Source: Chitinophaga lutea
GTDB lineage: Bacteria > Bacteroidota > Bacteroidia > Chitinophagales > Chitinophagaceae
Direction of reading: 5' to 3'
Length of the DNA stretch: 64,000 nt
NCBI RefSeq assembly: GCF_003813775.1
Contig: NZ_RPDH01000002.1
Span: 2,593,542 to 2,657,541, forward strand
Shown: piece by piece, positions 8,463-17,539 of the stretch
How the letters are laid out: each line of letters starts with the position of its first letter
Numbering within the stretch: position 1 is the first letter of the stretch
Translations under genes and position numbers: made by a program
The notes under the pieces: generated by a model
Seen by the model: the letters and a program-made list of their open reading frames with translations, nothing else
Told to the model about the DNA's origin: nothing
Databases searched by the model: none

Positions 8463-8494
8463 GGTCTGATGAAACGGAAACGCTTCATCAGACC
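8463..8494 (+). repeat. Perfect 11-bp inverted repeat (hairpin) between ftsI and murE
   Basis: The arms GGTCTGATGAA (8463-8473) and TTCATCAGACC (8484-8494) are exact reverse complements around a 10-nt loop. There is no T-run after it, so it does not look like a strong intrinsic terminator. It lies in the 141-nt gap between ftsI and murE, the widest gap in the dcw cluster, and may stabilise mRNA ends or attenuate transcription. Its arms share CTGATG and CATCAG with the hairpins of the 45662-45854 array. Confidence 0.75.
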
Positions 8495-8518
8495 AGCAAG
8501 ACAAGAGGAAAAGCATTC

Positions 8519-9985
8519 ATGAAAACGCTGCGCGAAATATTATACAACGTCAACATCCTGCAGGTGCAGGGCAATAACGACATTGCCGTACAGGCTTTGT
8601 TTATTGACTCCCGGCAGGTGAAAGCAGGCGGCGTGTTCATTGCCATCCGCGGCGCGGCGGCCGACGGACATGCGTACATTTCCAAAGCCGTAGCGCAGGG
8701 CGCTGCCGCAGTGGTGTGTGAAACCCTGCCGGAAACGACGGCTCCGAACGTTTGTTACGTGCAGGTGGCCAACAGCGCGCAGGCCAGCGGCATCATCGCC
8801 GGCAATTTCTACGACAACCCTTCGCACCAACTGAAACTGGTAGGCGTAACCGGCACCAACGGCAAAACCACCATCGCCACCATCCTCTTCCGCCTGTTCA
8901 CACAGCTGGGCTATCATTGCGGCCTGTTGTCGACCGTACAGAACCAGATCGGCGACCGCATCGTGCCGGCCACCCATACCACACCGGATCCCATCAGCCT
9001 CAACGCGCTGCTGGCCGACATGGTGGCGGAAGGCTGCCTCTATGCGTTCATGGAAGTGAGCTCACACGCCGTGCACCAGCAACGCATCGCGGGGCTGAAG
9101 TTCGCGGGCGGCGTTTTTTCAAATATCACGCACGATCACCTCGACTATCATAAAACCTTCGACGAATACATCCGGGTGAAGAAGAGTTTCTTCGACAACC
9201 TTCCGGCTTCGGCTTTTGCCCTCACCAACCTCGACGACAAGCGCGGGAATGTGATGCTGCAGAACACCAAAGCCCGTAAAGCCACCTACAGCCTGCGCAG
9301 TATGGCGGATTTCAAAGGGAAAATCCTGGAGAACAGTCTTACCGGTTTGGTGATGACGATCGGGGTGAAAGAAGTTCACTTCCGCCTCATCGGCGAATTC
9401 AATGCCTACAACCTGCTGGCGGTATACGGCGCGGCCGTACTGCTGGGAGAAGATAAAGACCGTGTGCTGGCTGCCCTCAGCAATATCCAGGGCGCCGAAG
9501 GCCGCTTCGATTATATCATCTCCAAAAACCAGCGGGTGATCGGCATTGTCGATTATGCCCATACCCCCGATGCACTCCTTAACGTGCTGGCTACCATCAA
9601 AAACCTGCGCCAGGGCCACGAGCAGATCATCACCGTGGTGGGTTGCGGCGGAGACCGGGATACAGCCAAACGGCCCGTGATGGGAGAAGTAGCGGCAGAG
9701 CACAGCGACCGGGTGATATTCACCTCCGATAATCCCCGCTCGGAAGACCCGGCGGAGATCATCCGGCAGATGGAAGCCGGGGTAGCGGCTCCCCAGCGGA
9801 AAAAAACAATTTCCATCGCCGACCGCCGCGAAGCCATCAAAACCGCCTGCAGTCTGGCGCAACAGGAAGATATCATTCTCGTTGCCGGCAAAGGCCACGA
9901 GAAGTACCAGGAAATCAGCGGCGTAAAACATCCGTTCGACGATAAACAGGTACTGAACGAAACATTTGAACTATTTGAAAAGTAA
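8519..9985 (+). CDS. murE: UDP-MurNAc-tripeptide synthetase (meso-diaminopimelate adding)
   Basis: MurE adds the third amino acid to UDP-MurNAc-L-Ala-D-Glu using ATP in the cytoplasm. The 488-residue protein has the three Mur ligase domains. The ATP loop GTNGKTT is at about residues 112-118, the HTTPDP motif follows, and the C-terminal domain holds DNPRSEDP, the motif that selects meso-diaminopimelate rather than lysine, and later GKGHEKYQ. This implies a DAP-type peptidoglycan. The ATG at 8519 follows the hairpin at 8463-8494. Confidence 0.97.
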   Translation: MKTLREILYNVNILQVQGNNDIAVQALFIDSRQVKAGGVFIAIRGAAADGHAYISKAVAQGAAAVVCETLPETTAPNVCYVQVANSAQASGIIAGNFYDNPSHQLKLVGVTGTNGKTTIATILFRLFTQLGYHCGLLSTVQNQIGDRIVPATHTTPDPISLNALLADMVAEGCLYAFMEVSSHAVHQQRIAGLKFAGGVFSNITHDHLDYHKTFDEYIRVKKSFFDNLPASAFALTNLDDKRGNVMLQNTKARKATYSLRSMADFKGKILENSLTGLVMTIGVKEVHFRLIGEFNAYNLLAVYGAAVLLGEDKDRVLAALSNIQGAEGRFDYIISKNQRVIGIVDYAHTPDALLNVLATIKNLRQGHEQIITVVGCGGDRDTAKRPVMGEVAAEHSDRVIFTSDNPRSEDPAEIIRQMEAGVAAPQRKKTISIADRREAIKTACSLAQQEDIILVAGKGHEKYQEISGVKHPFDDKQVLNETFELFEK

Positions 9986-10003
9986 GATCACGATCCTTTA
10001 TAT

Positions 10004-11254
10004 ATGTTATATTATCTGTTCAATTATCTAAAAACTGAATTCAATTACACCGGAACCGGGATGTGGCAATACATCACCTTCCGTGTAACGATGGCCCTGT
10101 TGCTGTCGCTCGTGATCTCATTGCTGCTGGGTAAGCGTATCGTAAAATACCTCCAGCGGAAACAAATCGGCGAAACCGTTCGCGACCTCGGCCTGGCTGG
10201 CGAACAAACCAAAAAAGGGACCCCCACTATGGGAGGCCTCATCATCCTGGCCGCCATCATCATCCCCACCCTGCTGTTTGCCCGGGTGCTCAACGTGTAC
10301 ATCCTGCTCATCCTGCTCAGCACCATCTGGCTGGGCCTGATCGGGTTTATCGACGATTATATCAAAGTATTCAAGAAAAATAAAGAAGGCCTCGCCGGCA
10401 AGTTCAAGATACTCGGCCAGGTGGGCCTCGGCCTGATCGTGGGCGCTACCCTGTATTTCAACGACAACGTGGTGATGAGCCGCGAAATCATGAGCGACAA
10501 AAAACTGGCGCCGTACGAAAGAGTGGTGAGCAGCTCCGAGCGCACAACGCCCGACGGTCAGCGGTTCGTGGACGTAAAAACGCCCATCACCACCATTCCG
10601 TTCGTAAAAAACCACGAGTTCAACTATGCAAAGCTGATTTCCTGGATTCCCGGTGCGGAGAAATACACTTTCGTGCTGTACATCCTCGTAGTCATCCTCA
10701 TCATCACCGCGGTTTCTAACGGCGCCAACCTCACCGACGGGCTCGACGGACTGGCCACCGGCGTCTCTGCCGTGATCGGCATCGGTCTGGGGATTTTTGC
10801 GTACGTGAGCGGCAACATCCAGTTTGCGGAGTACCTCAACATCATGTACATCCCCAACCTCGGTGAGCTGTCGATCTTCATCGCCGCCTTTGTGGGGGCC
10901 TGCGTGGGTTTTCTCTGGTACAACGCCTACCCCGCCCAGGTGTTCATGGGCGATACCGGTAGCCTTGCCCTGGGCGGCATCATCGCCTCCCTGGCCATCA
11001 TTGTAAGAAAAGAATTGCTGCTCCCCATCATCTGCGGTGTGTTTTTCGTGGAAAACCTCAGCGTGATGATACAGGTAGCCTATTTCAAATACACCAAACG
11101 AAAGTACGGCGAAGGCAGAAGAGTGTTCCTGATGAGCCCCCTGCATCACCACTACCAGAAACTCGGCTATCACGAAAGCAAAATCGCCGTTCGCTTCTGG
11201 ATTGTAACCGTGATGTGTGTGGTGTTTGCCATCGCAACTTTAAAAATGAGGTAG
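10004..11254 (+). CDS. mraY: Phospho-N-acetylmuramoyl-pentapeptide-transferase
   Basis: MraY transfers phospho-MurNAc-pentapeptide to undecaprenyl phosphate to form lipid I at the inner membrane. The 416-residue protein has about ten membrane segments, the GTPTMGG motif near residue 70, the acidic pair in GFIDDYIKV, the Mg-binding [10 protein letters not shown] and the late PLHHHYQ. It is longer than the roughly 360 residues of the E. coli enzyme because of a loop of about 60 residues (roughly 155-215, from SREIMSDKK to the LISWIPG segment) that is usual in Bacteroidota. It follows murE by 18 nt. Confidence 0.97.
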   Translation: MLYYLFNYLKTEFNYTGTGMWQYITFRVTMALLLSLVISLLLGKRIVKYLQRKQIGETVRDLGLAGEQTKKGTPTMGGLIILAAIIIPTLLFARVLNVYILLILLSTIWLGLIGFIDDYIKVFKKNKEGLAGKFKILGQVGLGLIVGATLYFNDNVVMSREIMSDKKLAPYERVVSSSERTTPDGQRFVDVKTPITTIPFVKNHEFNYAKLISWIPGAEKYTFVLYILVVILIITAVSNGANLTDGLDGLATGVSAVIGIGLGIFAYVSGNIQFAEYLNIMYIPNLGELSIFIAAFVGACVGFLWYNAYPAQVFMGDTGSLALGGIIASLAIIVRKELLLPIICGVFFVENLSVMIQVAYFKYTKRKYGEGRRVFLMSPLHHHYQKLGYHESKIAVRFWIVTVMCVVFAIATLKMR

Positions 11255-11361
11255 GATGAAACTTACGCATGTAAGTTCAAAAGACCGGAAAAAAGACATA
11301 AATAACTCATGACCCTTACAAAGTAAGCGACATGAGACCACTGAAAGACAAATATGAACTC

Positions 11362-12696
11362 ATGAAACTCGTCATACTAGGAGCAGGAGAAAGCGGAATC
11401 GGCGCGGCGTTGCTGGGAAAGAAGCAGGGGTTCGAGGTATTTGTGTCGGACGGCGGGCAGATCAAAGACATTTATAAACAGGAACTGGCCGTCAACCACA
11501 TCGCGTTCGAAGAAGGCCATCACTCCTGGGATATCATACTCAGTGCGGATGAAATCGTGAAGAGCCCGGGCATTCCGGAAAAGTCGGAGCTGATGAAAAA
11601 AGTGCGGGAGCGCGGCGTACCGGTGATTTCGGAGATAGAACTGGCCTGGCGGTACAGTAAAGACAAAAAGATCATTGCCATCACGGGTAGTAACGGTAAA
11701 AGCACCACAACGGCGCTCACTTACCACATTTTCAGAACAGCCGGCCTCAATGCCGCACTGGTAGGTAACATCGGCGTAAGCTACGCCCGCCAGGTAACCA
11801 TCGAGCCCGCTGACTATTACATCATCGAAATCAGCAGCTTCCAGCTGGACGATATCGTGGCGTTCAAACCGGATGTAGCCATCCTCCTGAACATCACCCC
11901 CGATCACCTGGACCGCTATGATTATAAAATGGAAAACTATGTGGCGTCAAAATTCCGCATAGCCATGAACCAGACGAAAGAAGATTATTTTATCTATTGC
12001 AAAGATGATCCGGAGATCAGGAATTATTTAGCAATGAAACCCATTTATTCAGAACCAATACCTTTTAGCATTATGGAACAATTGAAAGAAGGTGGATTTA
12101 TCGAGAACGACCAGGTGAACATCAACGTGAAAGACGAACCCGTAATTATGTCTATGTACGACCTGGCATTAAAAGGTAAACATAATTTGTATAATTCAAT
12201 GGCAGCAGGTATTGCAGGCCGCACCATGGATATACGGAAAGAAAAAATCCGTGAAAGCCTCAGCACCTTCAAAAGTCTGGAGCACCGGATGGAGTACGTG
12301 GCCACTGTGCGCGGTGTAGATTTTATTAACGATAGCAAGGCGACCAACGTTAACTCCGTATGGTTCGCCCTCGAAAGCATGGAACGCCCGGTCATCCTGA
12401 TTATGGGTGGTGTGGACAAAGGAAACGACTACAGCGCCATCCGCGAACTGGTTCGCGAAAAGGTGAAAGCCATCGTTTGCCTTGGGGTCGACAACCGGCC
12501 TATCCACGAAGCGCTGTCGAAAGACATGGAAGTGATGGTGAATACCGACAATATGAAAGATGCGGTCAACTCCGCCTTCCAGCTCGCCAGCAAAGGCGAT
12601 GTGGTATTGCTCTCCCCCGCCTGCGCGAGCTTCGACCTCTTCAAGAACTATGAAGAGCGCGGCCACCAGTTCAAGGACGCGGTGAGAGAACTTTAA
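11362..12696 (+). CDS. murD: UDP-N-acetylmuramoyl-L-alanine--D-glutamate ligase
   Basis: MurD adds D-glutamate to UDP-MurNAc-L-alanine. I chose the ATG at 11362 (444 residues) because MKLVILGAGESGIGAALL is the family's usual beginning; an ATG at 11332 would add ten residues. The ATP-binding ITGSNGKSTTT is at about residues 110-120, followed by ISSFQLD, the NITPDHLDRY motif and HRMEYV with NDSKATN. The end has SPACASFDLFKNYEERG. A short hairpin (AACTTAC, 11260-11266, with GTAAGTT, 11271-11277) lies in the gap after mraY. Confidence 0.96.
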   Translation: MKLVILGAGESGIGAALLGKKQGFEVFVSDGGQIKDIYKQELAVNHIAFEEGHHSWDIILSADEIVKSPGIPEKSELMKKVRERGVPVISEIELAWRYSKDKKIIAITGSNGKSTTTALTYHIFRTAGLNAALVGNIGVSYARQVTIEPADYYIIEISSFQLDDIVAFKPDVAILLNITPDHLDRYDYKMENYVASKFRIAMNQTKEDYFIYCKDDPEIRNYLAMKPIYSEPIPFSIMEQLKEGGFIENDQVNINVKDEPVIMSMYDLALKGKHNLYNSMAAGIAGRTMDIRKEKIRESLSTFKSLEHRMEYVATVRGVDFINDSKATNVNSVWFALESMERPVILIMGGVDKGNDYSAIRELVREKVKAIVCLGVDNRPIHEALSKDMEVMVNTDNMKDAVNSAFQLASKGDVVLLSPACASFDLFKNYEERGHQFKDAVREL

Positions 12697-12713
12697 TTTT
12701 TAAAACCATACAC

Positions 12714-13883
12714 GTGAACAACTTACTTCAAAGGACAAAAGGCGATAAGGTGATCTGGACGATCGTGTTCTTCCTGTCTGCAGTAAGCTTGTTGGCTGTG
12801 TACAGTTCAACCGGCTCTTTGGCATACCGCGTTTACAGCGGGCATACGGAATACTATCTGTTCAAGCAGCTGTCTGTACTGCTGTTGGGCGTGCTGATCA
12901 TCTATTTCGCGCACCGGGTGAATTATACCATTTATTCACGCGTGGCGCAGATCGGTTTTCTGCTGTCGATTCCGCTCCTGATCTATACCCTGGCGTTTGG
13001 CTCCAACCTGAACGACGCCAGCCGCTGGATCAGGCTACCGGTGATCAACCTCACGTTCCAGACTTCAGACATCGCCAAGCTGGCGTTGTTCATGTACGTA
13101 TCGCGCCAGCTGTCGCGCAAGCAGCAGGTGATCACGGATTTCAAAAAAGGATTCCTGCCGATCATCGTGCCCGTAGGCGTGATCTGCGCGCTCATCATGC
13201 CGGCCAACATGAGTACGGCTTTGCTGCTGGGCGCCAGCTGCATGCTGCTTTGTTTTATCGGCAGGGTACCCCTGAAATTCCTGCTGTCGATGGTGGGTGG
13301 CGCATTGCTGCTGGTAGTGCTGATGTTCGCCATTGCCAAGGCTACGGGCGACAAAGGCCGTACCGGTGTATGGGTATCCCGTATCGAAAGTTTTTTCAGC
13401 AGCAACGACGAAGATACCCCCTACCAGGTACAGCAGTCGATGATTGCCATCGCAGGCGGCGGCGTGGTGGGCAAAGGGCCGGGTAACAGTACGGCAAGAA
13501 ATTTTCTGCCGCACCCTTATTCTGATTTTATTTATGCAATTATTCTTGAAGAGTATGGTATCTTTGGCGCCTTTTTGGTGTTGGCGGCTTACCTCATTTT
13601 GCTCTTGAGAAGTATCAGGATATTCAAAAACTGTCCGTATGCCTTTGGCGCATTTCTGGCCCTGGGCCTAAGCGTAACATTGGTTATACAGGCCCTGATG
13701 CATATGGCGGTAAACGTGCACCTGCTGCCGGTTACAGGTTTAACCCTGCCGCTGGTGAGTATGGGCGGCTCGTCGGTGATATTCACGAGCCTGGCGATCG
13801 GCATCATTCTGAGTGTGTCGCGAAATGTGGAAGAAACGGGCGATAAAACTCAGGAGGTTACCAATCCCGCAATTGCGGCATAA
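12714..13883 (+). CDS. ftsW: Septal peptidoglycan polymerase FtsW (SEDS family)
   Basis: FtsW is the SEDS-family glycosyltransferase that polymerises lipid II at the septum with its partner FtsI. The 389-residue protein has about ten membrane segments. Visible SEDS landmarks are SNLNDASRWIRLP, FQTSDIAKLALF, the PANMSTALLLG segment and the late NVHLLPVTGLTLPLVSMGGSS. It uses a GTG start at 12714, 17 nt after murD, with no better in-frame ATG. Its place between murD and murG and the presence of FtsI nearby favour FtsW over the elongation paralogue RodA. Confidence 0.95.
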   Translation: MNNLLQRTKGDKVIWTIVFFLSAVSLLAVYSSTGSLAYRVYSGHTEYYLFKQLSVLLLGVLIIYFAHRVNYTIYSRVAQIGFLLSIPLLIYTLAFGSNLNDASRWIRLPVINLTFQTSDIAKLALFMYVSRQLSRKQQVITDFKKGFLPIIVPVGVICALIMPANMSTALLLGASCMLLCFIGRVPLKFLLSMVGGALLLVVLMFAIAKATGDKGRTGVWVSRIESFFSSNDEDTPYQVQQSMIAIAGGGVVGKGPGNSTARNFLPHPYSDFIYAIILEEYGIFGAFLVLAAYLILLLRSIRIFKNCPYAFGAFLALGLSVTLVIQALMHMAVNVHLLPVTGLTLPLVSMGGSSVIFTSLAIGIILSVSRNVEETGDKTQEVTNPAIAA

Positions 13884-13955
13884 AGGAATAATCTGCGTGC
13901 GCACGTAAATGTGAGCGCGCCATTTTTATAAAAGGATATTTGATAACGAACTGAT

Positions 13956-15047
13956 TTGGCACACAAAGTAATCATAGCAGGCGGCGGTACAGGAGGTCAC
14001 ATCTTCCCGGCCATTGCCATTGCAAACGCGCTCCGCAAACTGGAGCCGGACATTGATATTCTCTTTGTGGGCGCCACCGGCAAAATGGAAATGGAAAAAG
14101 TGCCGCAGGCAGGCTATCCGATCGAAGGATTGGAGATCGCGGGCTTTAACCGCAGCAACATGTTCAAGAACCTGTTGCTGCCGTTCAAGCTGCTGAAAAG
14201 CCTCCGCCAGGCCCGCAATATTCTTGCGCGTTTCCAGCCGGATGTGGCCGTGGGAGTGGGTGGTTACGCCAGCTTCCCCATCCTGAAAGCCGCACAGAAG
14301 AAAGGTATTCCCACCCTCATACAGGAGCAGAATTCCTACGCCGGCAAAAGCAACAAGTGGCTGGGCCGCAAAGCAACGAAAATCTGCACCGGGTACGAAG
14401 GGATGGAAAAATTTTTCCCGGCGGAAAAGCTGTTATACACCGGCAATCCCGTTAGGAGCGCCATTTCACAAAGCGCCGTTGCCAAAGACGAAGCGCTGCG
14501 CCACTTCGGCCTGATGATGGGCAAACCCACCATCCTGGCGGTAGGCGGCAGTCTGGGCGCAAAATCCATCAACGAGGCTATCCTGCCCCGCCTGGCGGAT
14601 TTTGTGAATGCGGACGTACAGCTGATCTGGCAAACCGGCAAACTGTATTACGAACAGGCGAAGGCAGCCGCCGCACCTTTCGCCACGCATGTAAAGGTGT
14701 ACGACTTCATCAACGTCATGGACTTTGCCTACAAAGCGTCCGATGCCGTGATCTCAAGGGCCGGCGCCCTGGCTATCGCAGAGCTCTGCGTGGTTAAAAA
14801 GCCGGTGGTATTTGTGCCTTACCCTTTTGCGGCGGAAGATCACCAGACCATGAACGCCATGAGCCTGGTAAATAAAAAAGCGGCCCTTCTCATCAAAGAT
14901 GATGAGGCCGGCAGCAGGCTCGTGAACGAAACGCTTAGCCTGGTGCAAAACAAAGCCCTGATGGAGCAGCTGGAAAGAAACATCGCTCCGCTGGGCAATA
15001 CAAACGCAGATATGACCATAGCCCGGGCAGTGCTCGGGCTCATTTAA
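13956..15047 (+). CDS. murG: UDP-GlcNAc:lipid I N-acetylglucosaminyltransferase
   Basis: MurG adds GlcNAc to lipid I to make lipid II on the inner face of the cytoplasmic membrane. The 363-residue protein begins AHKVIIAGGGTGGHIFPAIA, the donor/acceptor glycine loop, and later has GVGGYASFP, IQEQNSYAGKSNKWL and, in the C-terminal UDP-GlcNAc domain, GGSLGAKSIN and the SRAGALAIAELC segment. The start is a TTG at 13956; no ATG or GTG lies in frame close upstream. The 72-nt leader after ftsW contains a GC-rich palindromic stretch around 13895-13920. Confidence 0.96.
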   Translation: MAHKVIIAGGGTGGHIFPAIAIANALRKLEPDIDILFVGATGKMEMEKVPQAGYPIEGLEIAGFNRSNMFKNLLLPFKLLKSLRQARNILARFQPDVAVGVGGYASFPILKAAQKKGIPTLIQEQNSYAGKSNKWLGRKATKICTGYEGMEKFFPAEKLLYTGNPVRSAISQSAVAKDEALRHFGLMMGKPTILAVGGSLGAKSINEAILPRLADFVNADVQLIWQTGKLYYEQAKAAAAPFATHVKVYDFINVMDFAYKASDAVISRAGALAIAELCVVKKPVVFVPYPFAAEDHQTMNAMSLVNKKAALLIKDDEAGSRLVNETLSLVQNKALMEQLERNIAPLGNTNADMTIARAVLGLI

Positions 15048-15061
15048 ATATAAATTCCCGG

Positions 15062-16429
15062 ATGGAATTAAAACAGATACATAGGATCTACTTTGTCGGC
15101 ATCGGCGGTATAGGCATGAGCGCCATCGCCCGCTTCTTTCATGAAAAAGGAGCGGTGGTGAGCGGGTACGACCGTACCTCCACCCAACTGACGCAACAGC
15201 TGGAAGCGGAAGGCATCCGCATTCACTATACGGAAGACCTGGAGCAGATCGACAAAGCGGCGGACCTCGTGGTGTACACTCCTGCCATTCCCGCCACACA
15301 GAAAGAGCTTGTGTATTACCGGGAAAACGGCTACGAGGTTGTGAAACGCAGCGATGTGCTCCAGGAAATCACCCGCGAACTGTTTGCCATCACGGTAGCA
15401 GGCACGCACGGCAAAACCACCGTATCTACGATGATCGCACACCTGCTGCGGCATAGCGGGTACGGCTGCAACGCTTTCCTGGGAGGCATCAGCTCCAATT
15501 ACGGTAAAAACTTCTGGAGCAGCGAAAAACCGGTAGCGGTGATCGAAGCGGATGAATACGACCGCTCTTTTCTGAAACTGAGCCCTGACATTGCCGTGCT
15601 CACCGCCATGGATCCCGACCACCTCGATATCTATGGCACCGGAGAGGCAGTGGAAGAAGCTTTCATCCAGTACACCGGCAATATCAAACCCAACGGTACC
15701 CTGCTGGCCCGGCACGGCCTCGCACGCGGCTCGGAACTGAAGGGAGACAACAAGCTGTGGTACAGCTTGCAGAACGATGCGGCCGACATTTACGCCACCA
15801 ACATCCGCATGGATAACGGCGGATACGAATTCGACGTGGTGCAGCAGGACTGGATGATCGACAATGTACAGCTGCATATCGGCGGTATGCACAATGTCGA
15901 AAATGCGGTGGCCGCCATTGGCGTGGCGCATCTGCTGGGCATCGGCAACGAAAAAATAAGAGCCGCGGTAGCCGATTTCAAAGGCATCCGCCGGCGTTTT
16001 GAATACCTGGTGAAAAAGAACAACATGGTGTATATAGACGACTACGCACACCATCCCGAAGAGCTGCGCGCGCTGATCACCAGCGCCAAATCGCTGTTCC
16101 GCGGGAAGAAGTGCACCGTCATCTTCCAGCCGCACCTTTTCACCCGTACCCGCGACTTTGCAGACGGCTTCGGCGAAACGCTGTCCCTGGCAGACGAAGT
16201 CATCCTGCTCCCCATCTACCCGGCGAGAGAATTGCCGATAGAAGGGGTCACCAGCGACATGATCGCCGATCGTATCAAAGGCCCGCAGGTAAAGATCATG
16301 CCACGCGACGAAGTGCCCGCCTGGCTGAAAACACAGGAGCCGGAACTGGTAATAACCGCCGGCGCCGGAGATATCGATTTGCTGAGAGAACCCGTGCGGG
16401 AGTTATTGGAAAAAGCACAGGCAAACTAA
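15062..16429 (+). CDS. murC: UDP-N-acetylmuramate--L-alanine ligase
   Basis: MurC is the first amino-acid ligase of the peptidoglycan stem, adding L-alanine to UDP-MurNAc. The 455-residue protein has the N-terminal UDP-binding FVGIGGIGMSAIARFFHE, the ATP loop AGTHGKTTVSTM at about residues 115-126, EADEYDRSFL, the DPDHLDIY motif and the RRFEYL and DDYAHHPEE motifs of the third domain. Length is normal. The gene lies 14 nt after murG and 78 nt before ftsQ. Confidence 0.97.
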   Translation: MELKQIHRIYFVGIGGIGMSAIARFFHEKGAVVSGYDRTSTQLTQQLEAEGIRIHYTEDLEQIDKAADLVVYTPAIPATQKELVYYRENGYEVVKRSDVLQEITRELFAITVAGTHGKTTVSTMIAHLLRHSGYGCNAFLGGISSNYGKNFWSSEKPVAVIEADEYDRSFLKLSPDIAVLTAMDPDHLDIYGTGEAVEEAFIQYTGNIKPNGTLLARHGLARGSELKGDNKLWYSLQNDAADIYATNIRMDNGGYEFDVVQQDWMIDNVQLHIGGMHNVENAVAAIGVAHLLGIGNEKIRAAVADFKGIRRRFEYLVKKNNMVYIDDYAHHPEELRALITSAKSLFRGKKCTVIFQPHLFTRTRDFADGFGETLSLADEVILLPIYPARELPIEGVTSDMIADRIKGPQVKIMPRDEVPAWLKTQEPELVITAGAGDIDLLREPVRELLEKAQAN

Positions 16430-16507
16430 CAGGTAAGCCATGCTCATGTGGTGGGGTTATTGATGAAGTAAGCTGGACATAACATTCTATTAAAAAACGC
16501 ATACAAC

Positions 16508-17524
16508 ATGCAACCGAAAACGAAAACAGCCTTTAAACGCATCGGCCGCATGCTCCTCTGGGGCGGCGCGCTCACGGGCTTTTCCGTATTGCTGGTTGCA
16601 GCCGTAAACGACCGCGACAACAGCAAATGCAAAGGCATTAAAGTGACGATGAAAGGAGATGGCGGCAATGCCTTTATCGATAAAAAAGACATCAAAGCCC
16701 TCATCAGCGGCGACGGCACGCAAAACCCGGTTGGCAAAACGATCAGCAGCATCAACATCGCCATCCTCGAAAAAACGGTGGAGCGTGACCCCTGGGTACG
16801 CAGTGCGGAACTGTTCTTTGATAACCAGCAGCTGCTCAACGTGGAAGTGGAACAGCGCGACCCGCTCGCCCGTGTGTTCACCTTCTCCGGCAACAGTTTT
16901 TACCTCGACGGGGATGGGGAGCGCATCCCGGTATCGGACCGCTTTTCGGCCAGGGTGCCCGTTTTTACCGGCTTCCCTACCGATGCGCAGCAGCTGAGGA
17001 AAGAAGACAGCCTGCTGTATCTGCAGATGCGCGACATGGCGCGTTTCGTATCGGCCGACACATTCTGGAACGCACAGGTGGAACAGATCGTGATCACCGG
17101 CGACCGGAAGTTCGAGATCACCCCGAAATTCGGTAACCACGTGGTGGTGTTCGGGGAAGGGACAGACATCGAAAACAAATTCGCCAAACTGCTCATCTTC
17201 TACCGCGAAGGTTTGAGCAAAACAGGATGGAATACATATTCAAGGATAAATATTGCTTACCAGGACGAAGTGATCGGAACGAGAAGAGATGGCAAAAGCG
17301 CACCGCCCCCGCCAATGTATAAAGATTCAACCGTAGCCGATGTGGCTGTGGACGATGACCATGCACCGGCACCCGTAGCGGCGGCAACCGCAAAGCCGAA
17401 AGAAAAGGCAAAAGAAAACAAACCGGCAGCTGCTAAAAAGCCCGATGCCCGCAAGCCCGCAAAGGCGGCGGCAACAAAGCCCAAGGCAGTATATAAACCA
17501 AACAGTAATCGTAATCGCAACTAA
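16508..17524 (+). CDS. ftsQ: Cell division protein FtsQ
   Basis: FtsQ links early and late division proteins. The 338-residue protein has a short cytoplasmic start, one membrane segment (about residues 14-36), a POTRA-like region (KCKGIKVTMKG onward with FIDKKDIKALI) and the FtsQ beta domain with RDPWVRSAELFFDNQ. Sequence identity within the family is low, so the call leans on position between murC and ftsA and on topology. Odd is the tail: after about residue 257 some 80 residues are low-complexity, made mainly of Lys, Ala and Pro, and should extend into the periplasm. Confidence 0.9.
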   Translation: MQPKTKTAFKRIGRMLLWGGALTGFSVLLVAAVNDRDNSKCKGIKVTMKGDGGNAFIDKKDIKALISGDGTQNPVGKTISSINIAILEKTVERDPWVRSAELFFDNQQLLNVEVEQRDPLARVFTFSGNSFYLDGDGERIPVSDRFSARVPVFTGFPTDAQQLRKEDSLLYLQMRDMARFVSADTFWNAQVEQIVITGDRKFEITPKFGNHVVVFGEGTDIENKFAKLLIFYREGLSKTGWNTYSRINIAYQDEVIGTRRDGKSAPPPPMYKDSTVADVAVDDDHAPAPVAAATAKPKEKAKENKPAAAKKPDARKPAKAAATKPKAVYKPNSNRNRN

Positions 17525-17539
17525 AAACAATATAGAACC

